Origin: Dyadobacter flavalbus
GTDB taxonomy: Bacteria; Bacteroidota; Bacteroidia; Cytophagales; Spirosomataceae
NCBI RefSeq assembly: GCF_006149045.1
Contig: NZ_VBSN01000076.1
Location: 178,091-242,090 of the forward strand
DNA length: 64,000 bases
Reading direction: 5' to 3'
Within the stretch, counting starts at the first letter, position 1. The number at the start of each line of letters is the position of its first letter. A program made the position numbers and the translations under genes. Shown here in pieces: positions 52,064-61,974 of this stretch. The notes under the pieces are model-generated. The model was not told the DNA's origin, ran no database searches, and saw only the letters and a list, made by a program, of their open reading frames with translations.

Positions 52064-55000
52064 ATGAAAAGAATTTACAGGAATCCTGCGAGGTATCTTG
52101 TCTTCTCCCTTGTGCTCAGCCTTTTCTCGTTGGCGGCATTTGCACAGGAAAGAAAGGTAACCGGAAAAGTTACAGATGTTGCGGGAGTGGGAATCCCGGG
52201 TGCAACCGTTGTCCTGAAAGGAACACAGACCGGAACCAATACCAATGGTGACGGTGAATTTTCACTTACCGTAAGATCGGGGAACGATGCACTGGTTGTC
52301 AGTTTTGTTGGCTACAAAACAATTGAAGTACCGGTCGGCAATCAGAGCGTTGTCGATATTAAAATGGAAGACGACATTTCCAGTCTTGAAGAAGTGATTG
52401 TAACGGGTTACACCGTCGACAGCCGGCGCGAAACCACGGGTGCCGTGGCAACCGTAAAATCAAAGGACCTTACTGCCACACCGTCCGGTAACGTTGAGCA
52501 GCAGCTTCAGGGACGCGTTGCGGGTGTAACGGTTATTACCAACGGGCAGCCCGGAACAACCAGCCAGATTCGTGTAAGGGGATTTGGTGCATTTGGCGGT
52601 AACGAGCCTTTGTATGTTGTAGACGGTGTCCCCACCGGCTCCACCGATTTCCTTAACCCTGATGATATTGAATCAACAACGGTTTTGAAAGATGCCGCTG
52701 CTGCTTCTATCTATGGAGCACGTGCTGCAAACGGTGTAATCGTTTACACCACTAAAAAAGGTACCAAAAAAGCTAAAAAGCTGAGTATTACTTATGACGG
52801 GCTTTTCGGTATCACCACACCGGGAAAAGGCCAGAAAATGCTTACGCCGCAGGAACAGGCGGACTGGACCTGGCAGGCCATCCGGAATGACGCTTTCCAG
52901 GGTGACTCGCTTCCGAAATTCACAAACGTAGCCAGTGGACAATACGGAAACGGCGATACGCCTGTACTTCCGGATTATATCAATGTCGGTGGTGCAACAG
53001 GCGTACGCGGAACGCTTGACCTTGCTGCAGAAAAACTGAAATACAATGTGAATCCGGCTGCAGGTCCGATTTATCAGGTTGTTCGTGCCAATAGGGAGGG
53101 AACAGACTGGTATGATGCCATTACACGCAATGCGCCTCTTCAGCGCCATACGCTGGGCTTTTCGGGAGGTGGGGACAACAGCCGCGTTTACGCGGGCTTC
53201 AGTGTTCAGGATCAGAAAGGTATTTTGCTGAACAACAGCTTCAAACGTTATGCTTTCCGGATCAATTCTGAATTTGATGTGTTGAAGAACCTTAGAATCG
53301 GCCAGAATGCACAGTTTACTTATCTGCAGGTGCTGGGCCAGGGCGGCGGCGGCGGCGGACAAGGCGTTTCCGCGGATGAAAACGACATTCTTTCTGCATT
53401 CCGAATGCCTTCCATTATTCCGGTATATGATGAATTCGGCGGGTATGCAGGAACAGCAGCAAAAGGCTTTAACAATCCACGCAACCCGGTTGCAAGCCGC
53501 GACGGACTGGCCAACAACAGCGCTTTTGCAGGTCATGGTTTCGGAAATCTCTATGTTGAGCTGGACGTAATTCCGGGTCTGACGCTTCGTTCAAGCATCG
53601 GCGGACAATTCAACAATTACAGCAACAGAGGTTTTAGCAGGCTGCAATATGAAAACTCCGAAAACAACTCTGCATTTGGCTATAACGAAGGATCGGGACA
53701 CCGTTTTGCCTGGACTTTGACAAACACCCTGAATTTCAAAAAACAGTTCGGTTTACATGCACTGGATGTAATTGTCGGTCAGGAAGCCCTGAACAGCGGA
53801 GCGGGTAAAAACCAGAACTCTTCCGGTCTGAACCCGTTTTCAACGGATGTCAATTACATCAACATGAACAATGTCAGTTCCAAGATCATTGGCAGTGAGT
53901 TCTACAAAGGGGTGAACTTCTACTCTTTGTTTGGCCGCGCCAATTATACTTTCAACGACAAATACATTGTTACAGGAGTTGTGAGAAGGGACGGATCTTC
54001 CAGATTTGGAGCAAACAACCGTTATGGCGTATTTCCGGCATTCTCGGCAGCATGGCGCCTGTCATCGGAAAACTTCATGAAAGGTATTCCGTTTATCACC
54101 GAAATGAAAATCCGCGGAGGTTACGGTTTAATGGGTAACTCCAATAACGTGGATCCGAATAACCAGTACAGTTTGTACGGAGCCAATCTCGCCGAATCGT
54201 CGTATGACCTTAACGGAACAAATTCAAGCGCACTGGAAGGTTACTATCGTACCCGCATCGGAAACAGAAGTGCCAAATGGGAAACCAGTATTACCAAAAA
54301 CATCGGTATCGATGCAACTTTCTTTAAAGGAAAACTGGACGTAATTCTGGACTTCTGGCAAAAAGATACCAAAGACTTGTTGTTTCAGGTTCCGGTTACA
54401 GCTACTGCCGGTTATAAAGCATCTGCACCTTCTGTCAACGTAGGCAAAATGTCCAACAAAGGTATTGACCTGCAGATTATTACAAGAGGCCGGTTCAGCG
54501 ACGATCTTGGTTATGAATTCAACTTCACTGCCGGTGTTCTTAAGAATAACATCGAGTCGCTGGCACCCGGACTTGATTACCTTACTTCTGTGAACCCTGG
54601 TTTCCGCGGAATCAACCCGATCAGAAATCAGAAAGGCTATTCCATTTCCTCCTTTTACGGCTACAAGGTAATGGGTCTTTTCAAAGACAGAGCCGAAGTG
54701 GACAGCGCGCCTGATCAGGATGGAGCAGCACCCGGCCGTTTCCGCTATGAAGATGTGAACGGTGACGGCGTTATTAACACCAACGACCGTGCATACCTTG
54801 GCAGCCCGGTTCCGAAATTTACAGGCGGTGTCAACCTTCGCTTTACTTTCAAAGGTTTTGATCTGGAAACTTATATGTATACATCCATCGGCAACAAGAT
54901 TTTCAACGTTTCCAAATGGTTTACTGACTTCTATCCGTCTTTCACAGGCGCGGCTGTCAGTGCGAGAGTTAAAGATTCCTGGCTGCCGGATCACACGAAC

Positions 55001-55315
55001 ACAAATACCCCGATTTTTGAAAGCACATCCAATTTCAGCACAAACACGCAGTCGAACTCTTTTTATGTTGAAGACGGCTCGTTTTTCAGAATGCAGAACA
55101 TTACGCTGGGCTACACACTTCCGGGTAACCTGTTAAGCAAGATCAAAATGCAGAAGCTCAGAGTATTTGCCTCAACAAATAACCTGTTTACAGTAACAAA
55201 ATATCAGGGACTTGATCCGGGCGTCGGCGGTAATGCCGATACGAACTTCGGTATTGACGTAGGTAACTATCCGATCACAAGAAGCTACACAGTAGGGATC
55301 AACCTTGGATTCTGA
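52064..55315 (+). CDS. susC: SusC/RagA-type TonB-linked outer-membrane transporter
   Basis: The 1083-residue protein has the SusC plan: signal peptide (to AAFAQ near residue 28), CarboxypepD_reg domain about 30-110 (K-V-T-G-K-V-T-D, F-V-G-Y-K-T), a TonB-box-like L-E-E-V-I-V-T-G-Y at about 110-118, plug domain about 120-235 (Q-L-Q-G-R-V-A-G-V, R-V-R-G-F-G, Y-V-V-D-G-V-P, L-K-D-A-A-A-A-S-I-Y-G-A-R-A-A-N-G-V), and a large 22-stranded barrel to a terminal Y-T-V-G-I-N-L-G-F. Together with the SusD lipoprotein it forms a pedal-bin importer for glycans, peptides or other large nutrients. No glycoside hydrolase, sulfatase or regulator is adjacent, so the substrate cannot be inferred. Confidence 0.97.
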   Translation: MKRIYRNPARYLVFSLVLSLFSLAAFAQERKVTGKVTDVAGVGIPGATVVLKGTQTGTNTNGDGEFSLTVRSGNDALVVSFVGYKTIEVPVGNQSVVDIKMEDDISSLEEVIVTGYTVDSRRETTGAVATVKSKDLTATPSGNVEQQLQGRVAGVTVITNGQPGTTSQIRVRGFGAFGGNEPLYVVDGVPTGSTDFLNPDDIESTTVLKDAAAASIYGARAANGVIVYTTKKGTKKAKKLSITYDGLFGITTPGKGQKMLTPQEQADWTWQAIRNDAFQGDSLPKFTNVASGQYGNGDTPVLPDYINVGGATGVRGTLDLAAEKLKYNVNPAAGPIYQVVRANREGTDWYDAITRNAPLQRHTLGFSGGGDNSRVYAGFSVQDQKGILLNNSFKRYAFRINSEFDVLKNLRIGQNAQFTYLQVLGQGGGGGGQGVSADENDILSAFRMPSIIPVYDEFGGYAGTAAKGFNNPRNPVASRDGLANNSAFAGHGFGNLYVELDVIPGLTLRSSIGGQFNNYSNRGFSRLQYENSENNSAFGYNEGSGHRFAWTLTNTLNFKKQFGLHALDVIVGQEALNSGAGKNQNSSGLNPFSTDVNYINMNNVSSKIIGSEFYKGVNFYSLFGRANYTFNDKYIVTGVVRRDGSSRFGANNRYGVFPAFSAAWRLSSENFMKGIPFITEMKIRGGYGLMGNSNNVDPNNQYSLYGANLAESSYDLNGTNSSALEGYYRTRIGNRSAKWETSITKNIGIDATFFKGKLDVILDFWQKDTKDLLFQVPVTATAGYKASAPSVNVGKMSNKGIDLQIITRGRFSDDLGYEFNFTAGVLKNNIESLAPGLDYLTSVNPGFRGINPIRNQKGYSISSFYGYKVMGLFKDRAEVDSAPDQDGAAPGRFRYEDVNGDGVINTNDRAYLGSPVPKFTGGVNLRFTFKGFDLETYMYTSIGNKIFNVSKWFTDFYPSFTGAAVSARVKDSWLPDHTNTNTPIFESTSNFSTNTQSNSFYVEDGSFFRMQNITLGYTLPGNLLSKIKMQKLRVFASTNNLFTVTKYQGLDPGVGGNADTNFGIDVGNYPITRSYTVGINLGF

Positions 55316-55382
55316 AATTGAAACTTGCAAAAATTGATTTCACAACTTCGGTTCAGACAGATTTTGACAAAAAAATATTAAA

Positions 55383-57125
55383 ATGGAAAAAATATTATCC
55401 AAAGGAGGATTGGCGGTTTTAATGGCAATCATGCTGATCGGTTACTCCTGTAAAGAAAGTTTTCTTGAAATTCCCGCAACCGGCCAGCTCGACGAAGCCC
55501 AGCTGTCTACAAAAAAGGGAATTGAAGGCGTGCTGGTTTCTGTTTACGGCCAGCTTAACGGACGTGCCAACCGTATGGCCAGCGCCAGTAACTGGGTTTG
55601 GGGAAGTATCCGCGGCGGTGACGCAAACAAAGGTACCGATCCGGGCGATTTCAGTGATATTAACCCGATCCAGCGATTTGAATACCTCACAACGCAGGGT
55701 GTTATTACGGATAAATGGACAGGTCTTTACGAAGGCGTTGCCCGTGCCAATCTTGTAATAAAACTGCTGGGAATTGCGAAAGAAGACGTGACTGAAAATG
55801 ACAAGAAACGCATTGGCGGTGAAGCGAAATTCTTGCGCGCCCACTATTATTTCGAGCTGAAAAGAGGTTTTAACAACACGCCTTACGTGGATGAAACCAA
55901 AGATTACGGTACAGGAATCGAGAAAGTGTCCAATAATGTGGATTTGTACCCTTTCATTGAAGCTGACCTTAAATATGCCTATGAAAACCTGCCTGAAACG
56001 CAAACTGCCGTAGGACGGGTGAACAAATGGGGTGCTGCGGCATACCTTGCAAAAGTGTACATGTACCAGAAGAAGTTTGCCGAAGCAAAGGCGCTGTACG
56101 ATCTGATCATTGCCAACGGAAAAACGACAAACGGTAAAAAGTACGGCCTTGTTGCCCGGTATCAGGATGCATTCAAAGCTTCCAACGATAACAACGAAGA
56201 ATCGGTATTTGCGATTCAGGCTGCTGCCAATACGGGAAGTGTAAACAATGCAAACCCGGAATTTGACCTTAACTGGCCATATAACACCGGTCCGAACGGT
56301 CCCGGAAACTGCTGCGGTTTCTTTGCACCAAGCTTTGAACTGGGCAACTCTTTCAGAACGGATGCAACCGGATTGCCTTTGCTGGATGGTTCTTACAACG
56401 CTCCTGCCAATGAATTGAAAACGGATATGGGCTTGAAATCAAAAGATCCTTTTACGCCGGATGCCAAGCCTGTTGATCCGCGTCTTGACCATTCCATCGG
56501 CCGCAGAGGTATTCCGTATCTGGACTGGATTGATCATCCGGGTAACGACTGGATCAGAAATCAGGCAAATGCCGGTCCTTATTCAAACAAGAAATATGCG
56601 TACTACAGAACAGACGTTGGTTCCCTGCAGGATAACAGTTCTTGGACACCGGGTTATACCGCTATTAACGTAAATATCATCCGTTATGCAGATGTTTTGC
56701 TCATGGCTGCGGAAGCCGAGATTGAAGTAGGATCACTGGAAAAAGCACGTGAATATACAAACCTTGTTCGCCAGCGTGCAGCCAATCCTGCCAGTTTTGT
56801 AAAACGCGCCAATGGTGAAAATGCTGCCAATTACGTGATCAGCACGTATAAAACGCCTTGGACTTCCAAAGATGTAGCCCGTGCTGCGGTTCGTTTTGAA
56901 AGAAAACTGGAACTTTCAGGAGAAGGCCACCGCTTCTTTGACCTTGTACGCTGGGGAACTGCAGATAAGGAAATCAACGCTTATCTGGCCTATGAAAGCA
57001 AGAAGCTGAGCGGTGCACTGGGCGGTGCGAAATTTACCCCTAATAAAAATGAGTATCTTCCATTGCCGCAGGATCAGGTCGATTTGCTTGGTAAAGATGT
57101 GCTTATTCAAAATCCTGGTTACTGA
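55383..57125 (+). CDS. susD: SusD/RagB-family nutrient-binding lipoprotein
   Basis: A 580-residue surface lipoprotein (lipobox GYSC, Cys23). The SusD N-terminal TPR region (S-F-L-E-I-P-A-T-G-Q-L, then a G-V-A-R-A-N motif near residue 120 and A-K-F-L-R-A-H-Y-Y-F-E-L near 150) and the C-terminal RagB part (Y-A-D-V-L-L-M-A-A-E-A near 440, R-F-E-R-K-L-E-L-S-G-E-G-H-R-F-F-D-L-V-R-W-G near 510, and the terminal L-P-L-P-Q-D-Q-V-D) are all present. It is 67 bp behind susC, and a terminator closes the pair. It is the lid of the SusC channel. Confidence 0.97.
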   Translation: MEKILSKGGLAVLMAIMLIGYSCKESFLEIPATGQLDEAQLSTKKGIEGVLVSVYGQLNGRANRMASASNWVWGSIRGGDANKGTDPGDFSDINPIQRFEYLTTQGVITDKWTGLYEGVARANLVIKLLGIAKEDVTENDKKRIGGEAKFLRAHYYFELKRGFNNTPYVDETKDYGTGIEKVSNNVDLYPFIEADLKYAYENLPETQTAVGRVNKWGAAAYLAKVYMYQKKFAEAKALYDLIIANGKTTNGKKYGLVARYQDAFKASNDNNEESVFAIQAAANTGSVNNANPEFDLNWPYNTGPNGPGNCCGFFAPSFELGNSFRTDATGLPLLDGSYNAPANELKTDMGLKSKDPFTPDAKPVDPRLDHSIGRRGIPYLDWIDHPGNDWIRNQANAGPYSNKKYAYYRTDVGSLQDNSSWTPGYTAINVNIIRYADVLLMAAEAEIEVGSLEKAREYTNLVRQRAANPASFVKRANGENAANYVISTYKTPWTSKDVARAAVRFERKLELSGEGHRFFDLVRWGTADKEINAYLAYESKKLSGALGGAKFTPNKNEYLPLPQDQVDLLGKDVLIQNPGY

Positions 57126-57145
57126 TCATTTTCAATACAGGTGAC

Positions 57146-57179
57146 AAAAGGAGATGGTATTGATTTGCCATCTCCTTTT
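57146..57179 (+). terminator. Intrinsic terminator of susCD
   Basis: A 12-bp stem (AAAAGGAGATGG at 57146-57157, complement at 57168-57179) with a 10-base loop and terminal T-run, 21 bp after the susD stop. Confidence 0.85.
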
Positions 57180-57225
57180 ATTAATTTCGAGATATCCGTT
57201 TCCTATCTTTTCATTGCATTACACA

Positions 57226-60200
57226 ATGTTCTTAAAGTACTTACTTTCAGTATTTTTCCTACTGATATTTTTGAATTCCTGTAAAAAGGACCTTAAAACG
57301 TTTACCCAGCTCGACAGTGAAGAAACCGGCATTCAGTTTGCCAACCGCATTGCTGAAAACGATACGATGAACATTCTTTCATTCGAGTATGTGTATAACG
57401 GCGGGGGCGTGGCATTGGGCGATTTTAACAATGACAGTCTGCCGGATGTTTATTTTACCGGAAATTCAGTGGATAATAAACTGTATCTGAACAAAGGTGA
57501 CTTCAAATTTGAAGATGTTACCAAAGCAGCAGGCGTGGAGGCATCGAACAAATGGTCGACGGGCGTTGCGCTTGTGGATATAAACAATGACAATCTGCTG
57601 GATATTTATGTCTGTTCTTCAGTGCGCAAAGTGCCGCAGGAACGTGAAAATCTGCTTTATGTAAATCAGGGACTTGATAAAAACAAGGTTCCTGTTTTCA
57701 AGGAAATGGGAAAAGAGTACGGCATTGCCGACACGACGCACACAACAAATGCTGCTTTTCTGGACTATGACAATGATGGCGACCTCGATCTGTTTCTGGT
57801 TGTCAACGAAATGGATGACAACAATTTTCCGAACAAGTATCATAAAAAAATCACAGACGGATCTTCGCGGAGAACAGACCGGCTTTACCGGAACGACTGG
57901 AATGAAAAGCTGAAACATCCCGTTTTTACCAACGTCTCCAGAGAAGCCGGCATACTCATTGAAGGGTACGGACTGGGTGTGAATGTAACCGATGTCAATC
58001 AGGACGGCTGGAAGGATATTTACGTGACCAATGATTATCTCACGAATGATCTGCTTTACATCAACAACGGCAACGGCACATTTACAGACAAAGCGCCATC
58101 CTATTTCAAGCATACGTCGCATTCTGCCATGGGCAACGATGTGGCCGATATAAACAATGACGGCTTGATGGATGTCATTGCCGTTGATATGATGCCGGCT
58201 ACCAACCGCCGCAAGAAAATGATGACGCCGGCAAACAGTTACGTAACGTATCAGAACAACGAACTCTTTGGTTATCAGTATCAGGTGGCGCGCAACACGT
58301 TGCAGCTGAATCTTGGAAATCTGGACGGGAAAAGCAAAGATCCGGTTTTCAGTGAAATCGGGTTGCTGAGCGGAATTGCGGAAACGGACTGGAGCTGGAC
58401 GCCGATGGTCACGGATTTCGATAATGACGGTTTTCGGGACATGATCATTACAAACGGTTTTCCGCGCGATATTACGGATCTTGATTTTATTGCTTACCGC
58501 AATGAAGTTTCCAGCGTCATGGAACCCATGATGATGCTGGATTATATCCCGACAGTCAAAATCAGGAATTTTGCTTTTAAAAATAAAGGCGGTCTGCAGT
58601 TTGAAGATGTAACAGACGACTGGGGCATTGAACTGCCAAGCTTTTCAAACGGCGCCGCTTATGCCGATCTGGACAATGACGGCGATCTGGATTATGTGGT
58701 CAACAATATAAATGATTCCGCTTTTGTATGCCGGAACAACAGCATTCAGCTCAAACCGGAAGAAAGCAATTACCTCCGGATTGCATTCAAAGGCGAAAGG
58801 AACAATAAAGCCGGGATTGGCGCCATTGCAGAAATAACCTACGCAAGCGGTCAGAAACAGATTGCAGAAAATTCTCCTTATCGCGGATACTTGTCAACGA
58901 TTGAACCGGTTGTGCATTTTGGTTTGGGTAAAAACAAAAAAGTCGATCAGTTGAAAGTCACATGGCCGGGCGGAAAAAGTCAGATCATTAAAAATGTTTC
59001 TGGAAATCAGGTTATTACTGTTTCAGAAAAAAATGCCGCTTTTATTCCGGAAGAAAAAGAAAATGTTATTGAGAATACGCTTTTTACAGACATTACTTCA
59101 AAGCTGAACGTAGGCTACAGACATGAAGAAACGGACGCCATCGACTTTAATCTTCAGAAATTGCTGCCGCACAAATTATCCCAGTTCGGGCCGGCCATGG
59201 CTGCCGGAGATGTAAATGGCGACGGACTTGACGATGTTTTTGTCGGAGGCGCATTCCAGCACAAAGGCCGTTTCATGTTGCAGCAGCCGGATGGAAAATC
59301 CAGGGTTGCGGACCTTCTTCCCGGTGCCGACGGTCCGGAAAAAGTGACCGAAGATATGGGCGTTCTGCTGTTTGATGCGGATAATGACAAGGATCTGGAC
59401 CTGTATATTGTAAGCGGAAGTTACGAACTGCAGACCGGTTCGCAGGGCTTGAAAAGCATGCTGTACCTCAATGACGGAAAAGGGAAATTTACAAACGATA
59501 CGGCTGCGTTGCCGCAGTTTCTGGTTAACGGCTCCTGCGTAAAAGCAGTTGATTATGACCGCGACGGCGATCTGGACCTTTTTGTTGGCGGCAGAGTGGA
59601 ATCCGGCGCATATCCGAAAGCAGTTTCCAGTTACGTGTTGCGCAATGATACGCAGAACCATGTCGCCCGGTTTTCGGATGTGACGGCCAAAGTCGCGCCG
59701 GAACTGGCAAATATCGGCATGATCTGTGACGCATTATGGACCGATTTCGATAACGACGGCTGGACGGACCTGTTACTGGCCGGCGAATGGATGCCGCTTA
59801 CTTTCTTGAAAAATGAAAACGGGAAATTGAAGAAGATTACTTCCGGGCTGGAAGGTAAAAAAGGCTGGTGGGGAAGTCTGCTTGCCGGTGATTTTGACAA
59901 TGACGGGGATATGGATTACATCGCAGGCAACCTGGGTATGAACTCGTTGAGCAGGGCTTCGGAAAGCAGGCCTGTGAGCATGTATGCAAAGGATTTTAAT
60001 AACGACGGTTATTTTGACGCCATTCCAACTGTTTTTTACAAAGCGCAGGACAATTCCTATAAAGAGTTCCCATACAATACCCGCGATGATATGGGTAAGC
60101 AGATTATTCAGGTTCGCCAGCGATTTCAGGAATACGGGAAATTTGCGGAGGCTTCGTTAACGGATATCTTAAAACCGGAAGAACTGAAAGACGCATTGCA

Positions 60201-60783
60201 TGTAAGCGTGAACTGGATGAAAAGCAGCTACATTGAAAACTTGGGCAACGGCAAGTTCGCCGTACACGAATTGCCAATTGAAGCGCAGTTTGCACCCATT
60301 TTCGGAATGATTGCGGACGATTTTGACCAGGATGGAAATCTGGACGTCATGCTTTCAGGAAATGATTACGGATCGGAAGTTTCCGTTGGAAGATATGACG
60401 CGTTTTATGGTCTGATCTTAAAAGGAAACGGCAAAGGGAAATTTCAGGCATTGAGTCCTTCCCAAAGCGGATATGCAGCTTCGGGCAATGCAAAAGGTCT
60501 GATAAAACTTCCGGCTTCGGGCAACAAGTGGATTGCTGTAACATCACAAAACCGCGACTCGCTGCGCTTCCATGAAATCCGTAAAGAAATGAAGAAAATA
60601 AAGCTGGCACCGATGGAAACAACGGCATTGCTGAAACTTAAAAACGGTAAAACCCGACGCGAGGAAATTAGTTACGGCTCTTCTTTTCTTTCACAATCTG
60701 CACATACGCTTTTTCTGCCTATGAACGCAGATGAAGTGGTTATTATAGATTCAAAAGGCGTAAAAAGAGTCGTTAAAGAATAA
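57226..60783 (+). CDS. FG-GAP/VCBS repeat and ASPIC/UnbV domain lipoprotein (CRTAC1-like)
   Basis: A 1185-residue lipoprotein (lipobox LNSC, Cys19). Two sets of FG-GAP/VCBS repeats (many D-x-N/D-x-D-G-x-x-D motifs, for example DFNNDSLPD, DVNQDGWKD, DFDNDGFRD, DLDNDGDLD) flank an ASPIC/UnbV domain near residues 525-620 with G-I-G-A, H-F-G-L-G and W-P-G-G-K-S-Q. A second propeller region covers about 660-1100. CRTAC1-like proteins of Bacteroidota are often encoded beside SusC/D and may bind surface ligands. The ATG at 57226 is used because it directly precedes the lipoprotein signal; an earlier frame start lies in the susCD terminator. Confidence 0.9.
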   Translation: MFLKYLLSVFFLLIFLNSCKKDLKTFTQLDSEETGIQFANRIAENDTMNILSFEYVYNGGGVALGDFNNDSLPDVYFTGNSVDNKLYLNKGDFKFEDVTKAAGVEASNKWSTGVALVDINNDNLLDIYVCSSVRKVPQERENLLYVNQGLDKNKVPVFKEMGKEYGIADTTHTTNAAFLDYDNDGDLDLFLVVNEMDDNNFPNKYHKKITDGSSRRTDRLYRNDWNEKLKHPVFTNVSREAGILIEGYGLGVNVTDVNQDGWKDIYVTNDYLTNDLLYINNGNGTFTDKAPSYFKHTSHSAMGNDVADINNDGLMDVIAVDMMPATNRRKKMMTPANSYVTYQNNELFGYQYQVARNTLQLNLGNLDGKSKDPVFSEIGLLSGIAETDWSWTPMVTDFDNDGFRDMIITNGFPRDITDLDFIAYRNEVSSVMEPMMMLDYIPTVKIRNFAFKNKGGLQFEDVTDDWGIELPSFSNGAAYADLDNDGDLDYVVNNINDSAFVCRNNSIQLKPEESNYLRIAFKGERNNKAGIGAIAEITYASGQKQIAENSPYRGYLSTIEPVVHFGLGKNKKVDQLKVTWPGGKSQIIKNVSGNQVITVSEKNAAFIPEEKENVIENTLFTDITSKLNVGYRHEETDAIDFNLQKLLPHKLSQFGPAMAAGDVNGDGLDDVFVGGAFQHKGRFMLQQPDGKSRVADLLPGADGPEKVTEDMGVLLFDADNDKDLDLYIVSGSYELQTGSQGLKSMLYLNDGKGKFTNDTAALPQFLVNGSCVKAVDYDRDGDLDLFVGGRVESGAYPKAVSSYVLRNDTQNHVARFSDVTAKVAPELANIGMICDALWTDFDNDGWTDLLLAGEWMPLTFLKNENGKLKKITSGLEGKKGWWGSLLAGDFDNDGDMDYIAGNLGMNSLSRASESRPVSMYAKDFNNDGYFDAIPTVFYKAQDNSYKEFPYNTRDDMGKQIIQVRQRFQEYGKFAEASLTDILKPEELKDALHVSVNWMKSSYIENLGNGKFAVHELPIEAQFAPIFGMIADDFDQDGNLDVMLSGNDYGSEVSVGRYDAFYGLILKGNGKGKFQALSPSQSGYAASGNAKGLIKLPASGNKWIAVTSQNRDSLRFHEIRKEMKKIKLAPMETTALLKLKNGKTRREEISYGSSFLSQSAHTLFLPMNADEVVIIDSKGVKRVVKE

Positions 60784-60798
60784 TTTGTCTGTTCTGTT

Positions 60799-60842
60799 AA
60801 ACGCAAAAACCGCTGCAACCAATTTGCAGCGGTTTTGCGTTT
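60799..60842. terminator. Bidirectional terminator
   Basis: AAACGCAAAA...CCGCTGCAA pairs with TTGCAGCGGTTTTGCGTTT (60824-60842) with one bulged A. It lies between the FG-GAP gene and the convergent hsp20 gene and carries A/T runs for both directions. Confidence 0.8.
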
Positions 60843-60853
60843 AGATGCATTAT

Positions 60854-61255
60854 TTAAGCAATGTTAATTTCCTGAGCAGGTTTTTCCGAGCCGGGTATAA
60901 CGGGCAAAGTAAGCTGCAAAATGCCATTCACGTATTCTGCACGGATATTTTCCGTATCCACGGTTTCATCAATGATAAAAGTCCTTTCAAACGATGCCTT
61001 GCTGAACTCATGCCGTATCCAGTTCCTTTTTTCGCGCTGGTCATTTTTCAGTTCGTAGGAAACCGTCAGTTCATGGCCTTTGATGCTGATCCGGAAGTCT
61101 TCCTTCGACCGGTCGGGCGCAAAAACCATCAGTTCGTAATTGTTCTCGTTTTTCAAAATATTGACCGGAACACGGTAATACCGGCTTTCGCCGAATTGTT
61201 TTCCAAAATGTTCATGGCGCATTCCATAGCCACGATTTCCATATCTGTTGCACAT
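60854..61255 (-). CDS. Small heat-shock protein Hsp20 (alpha-crystallin)
   Basis: A 133-residue holdase chaperone. The alpha-crystallin domain (about residues 27-120) has P-V-N-I-L-K-N-E-N-N-Y-E-L at the start and the conserved A-E-Y-V-N-G-I-L-Q-L-T-L-P near residue 106 (A-x-x-x-n-G-v-L). It is followed by an I-x-I/V-like tail (EINIA). It prevents aggregation of unfolded proteins under stress. It sits at the end of a leftward group that includes two small membrane proteins and an ECF sigma factor, with 162 bp between it and the nearest of these, so separate regulation is possible. Confidence 0.93.
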   Translation of the reverse strand: MCNRYGNRGYGMRHEHFGKQFGESRYYRVPVNILKNENNYELMVFAPDRSKEDFRISIKGHELTVSYELKNDQREKRNWIRHEFSKASFERTFIIDETVDTENIRAEYVNGILQLTLPVIPGSEKPAQEINIA

Positions 61256-61263
61256 AGTTGATT

Positions 61264-61320
61264 TTCATTTTTTAGCTGCTGGCTGTGAGCTGTCGGCTGT
61301 TAGCTTTTTAGCTGTTGGAG
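61264..61320. repeat. Short degenerate GCTGT-type repeats
   Basis: AGCTGCTGGCTGTGAGCTGT and following copies of (A/G)GCTGT form an imperfect direct-repeat tract upstream of hsp20. Just downstream at about 61358-61390 CATTTCAA is repeated three times with 10-bp spacing. Possible replication-slippage tract or regulator sites; no function shown. Confidence 0.4.
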
Positions 61321-61417
61321 AATTTATTTAATAAAAATGCTGATTTGCTATCAACATTTTCAACTCATTTCAATACATTTCAATTCATGACTTCATTTCT
61401 AACAATCCTTTCCCTGT

Positions 61418-61603
61418 TCACCGCCAAGGTTGGTTTAAAGTTGGTCTTTCGCCGTAACCATGCCAGTTGTGGCCGCATCCTTCATACCCGTAACGTCCGA
61501 AATAGGCCCTTTCATGAAAGCGTGAGCCGACTGTATAATGCAGGCCGGCGGCGGTAAGCAAGGCAATGCCTGCACCCAGAATAATTCGCGTGCTTCTTTT
61601 CAT
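61418..61603 (-). CDS. Small membrane protein of unknown function
   Basis: A 61-residue protein starting MKRSTRIILGAGIALLTAAGLHY, with one membrane helix or uncleaved signal at about residues 6-24 and a Gly/Tyr/His-rich tail (FGRYGYEGCGHNWHGYGER). It starts 3 bp after the stop of the next gene upstream (61607-61867), so both are certainly co-translated. Not recognised. Confidence 0.65.
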   Translation of the reverse strand: MKRSTRIILGAGIALLTAAGLHYTVGSRFHERAYFGRYGYEGCGHNWHGYGERPTLNQPWR

Positions 61604-61606
61604 CGA

Positions 61607-61867
61607 TTATATGTTTTTAGGGTTTTCATTCAAATAATCTCTTAATCTTTCTTTGCCTTCATAGGGCCGGAATCTTTGGTAATCATCGAAATCGAAGTCA
61701 AACCGTCTTGGTCTGCGGAATCCGAAAAACCTTCCTGCAAACAGTCTGAAAACGAGCCCGAGAAAGAGAAAAAAGAACAGAGCCTTGAAAAGGAAAAAGG
61801 GAACTGCAAAAAGTAAAATGCCGCCCAGAATTCCTGCAATCACTACTTTGACAACTTGTAAGAACAT
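61607..61867 (-). CDS. Small membrane protein of unknown function
   Basis: An 86-residue protein with two hydrophobic stretches (about residues 4-24 and 26-45) and a C-terminal tail rich in Arg, Phe and Asp (RRFDFDFDDYQRFRPYEG). The plan fits a small inner-membrane protein with a cytoplasmic tail. It is the first of two tightly linked genes. A terminator separates it from the ECF sigma operon upstream, so it may have its own promoter in the 132-bp gap. Not recognised. Confidence 0.65.
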   Translation of the reverse strand: MFLQVVKVVIAGILGGILLFAVPFFLFKALFFFLFLGLVFRLFAGRFFGFRRPRRFDFDFDDYQRFRPYEGKERLRDYLNENPKNI

Positions 61868-61974
61868 GGCTTTTAATTTTAAAGGTGAAAACCGAATGCA
61901 TGGATATGCTGTATATAATCGCAGACGGCGTGCAGCAGAAAATACTTTAAAAGATTTGATATAAAAGCAAAAAA

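Noticed and set aside
52673..53536. A 287-codon antisense frame inside susC
   Set aside because: It has no signal peptide or domain and sits in a gene whose frame is strongly conserved.
54224..54994. A 256-codon antisense frame inside susC
   Set aside because: Same reason: no recognisable protein and no own promoter or start context.
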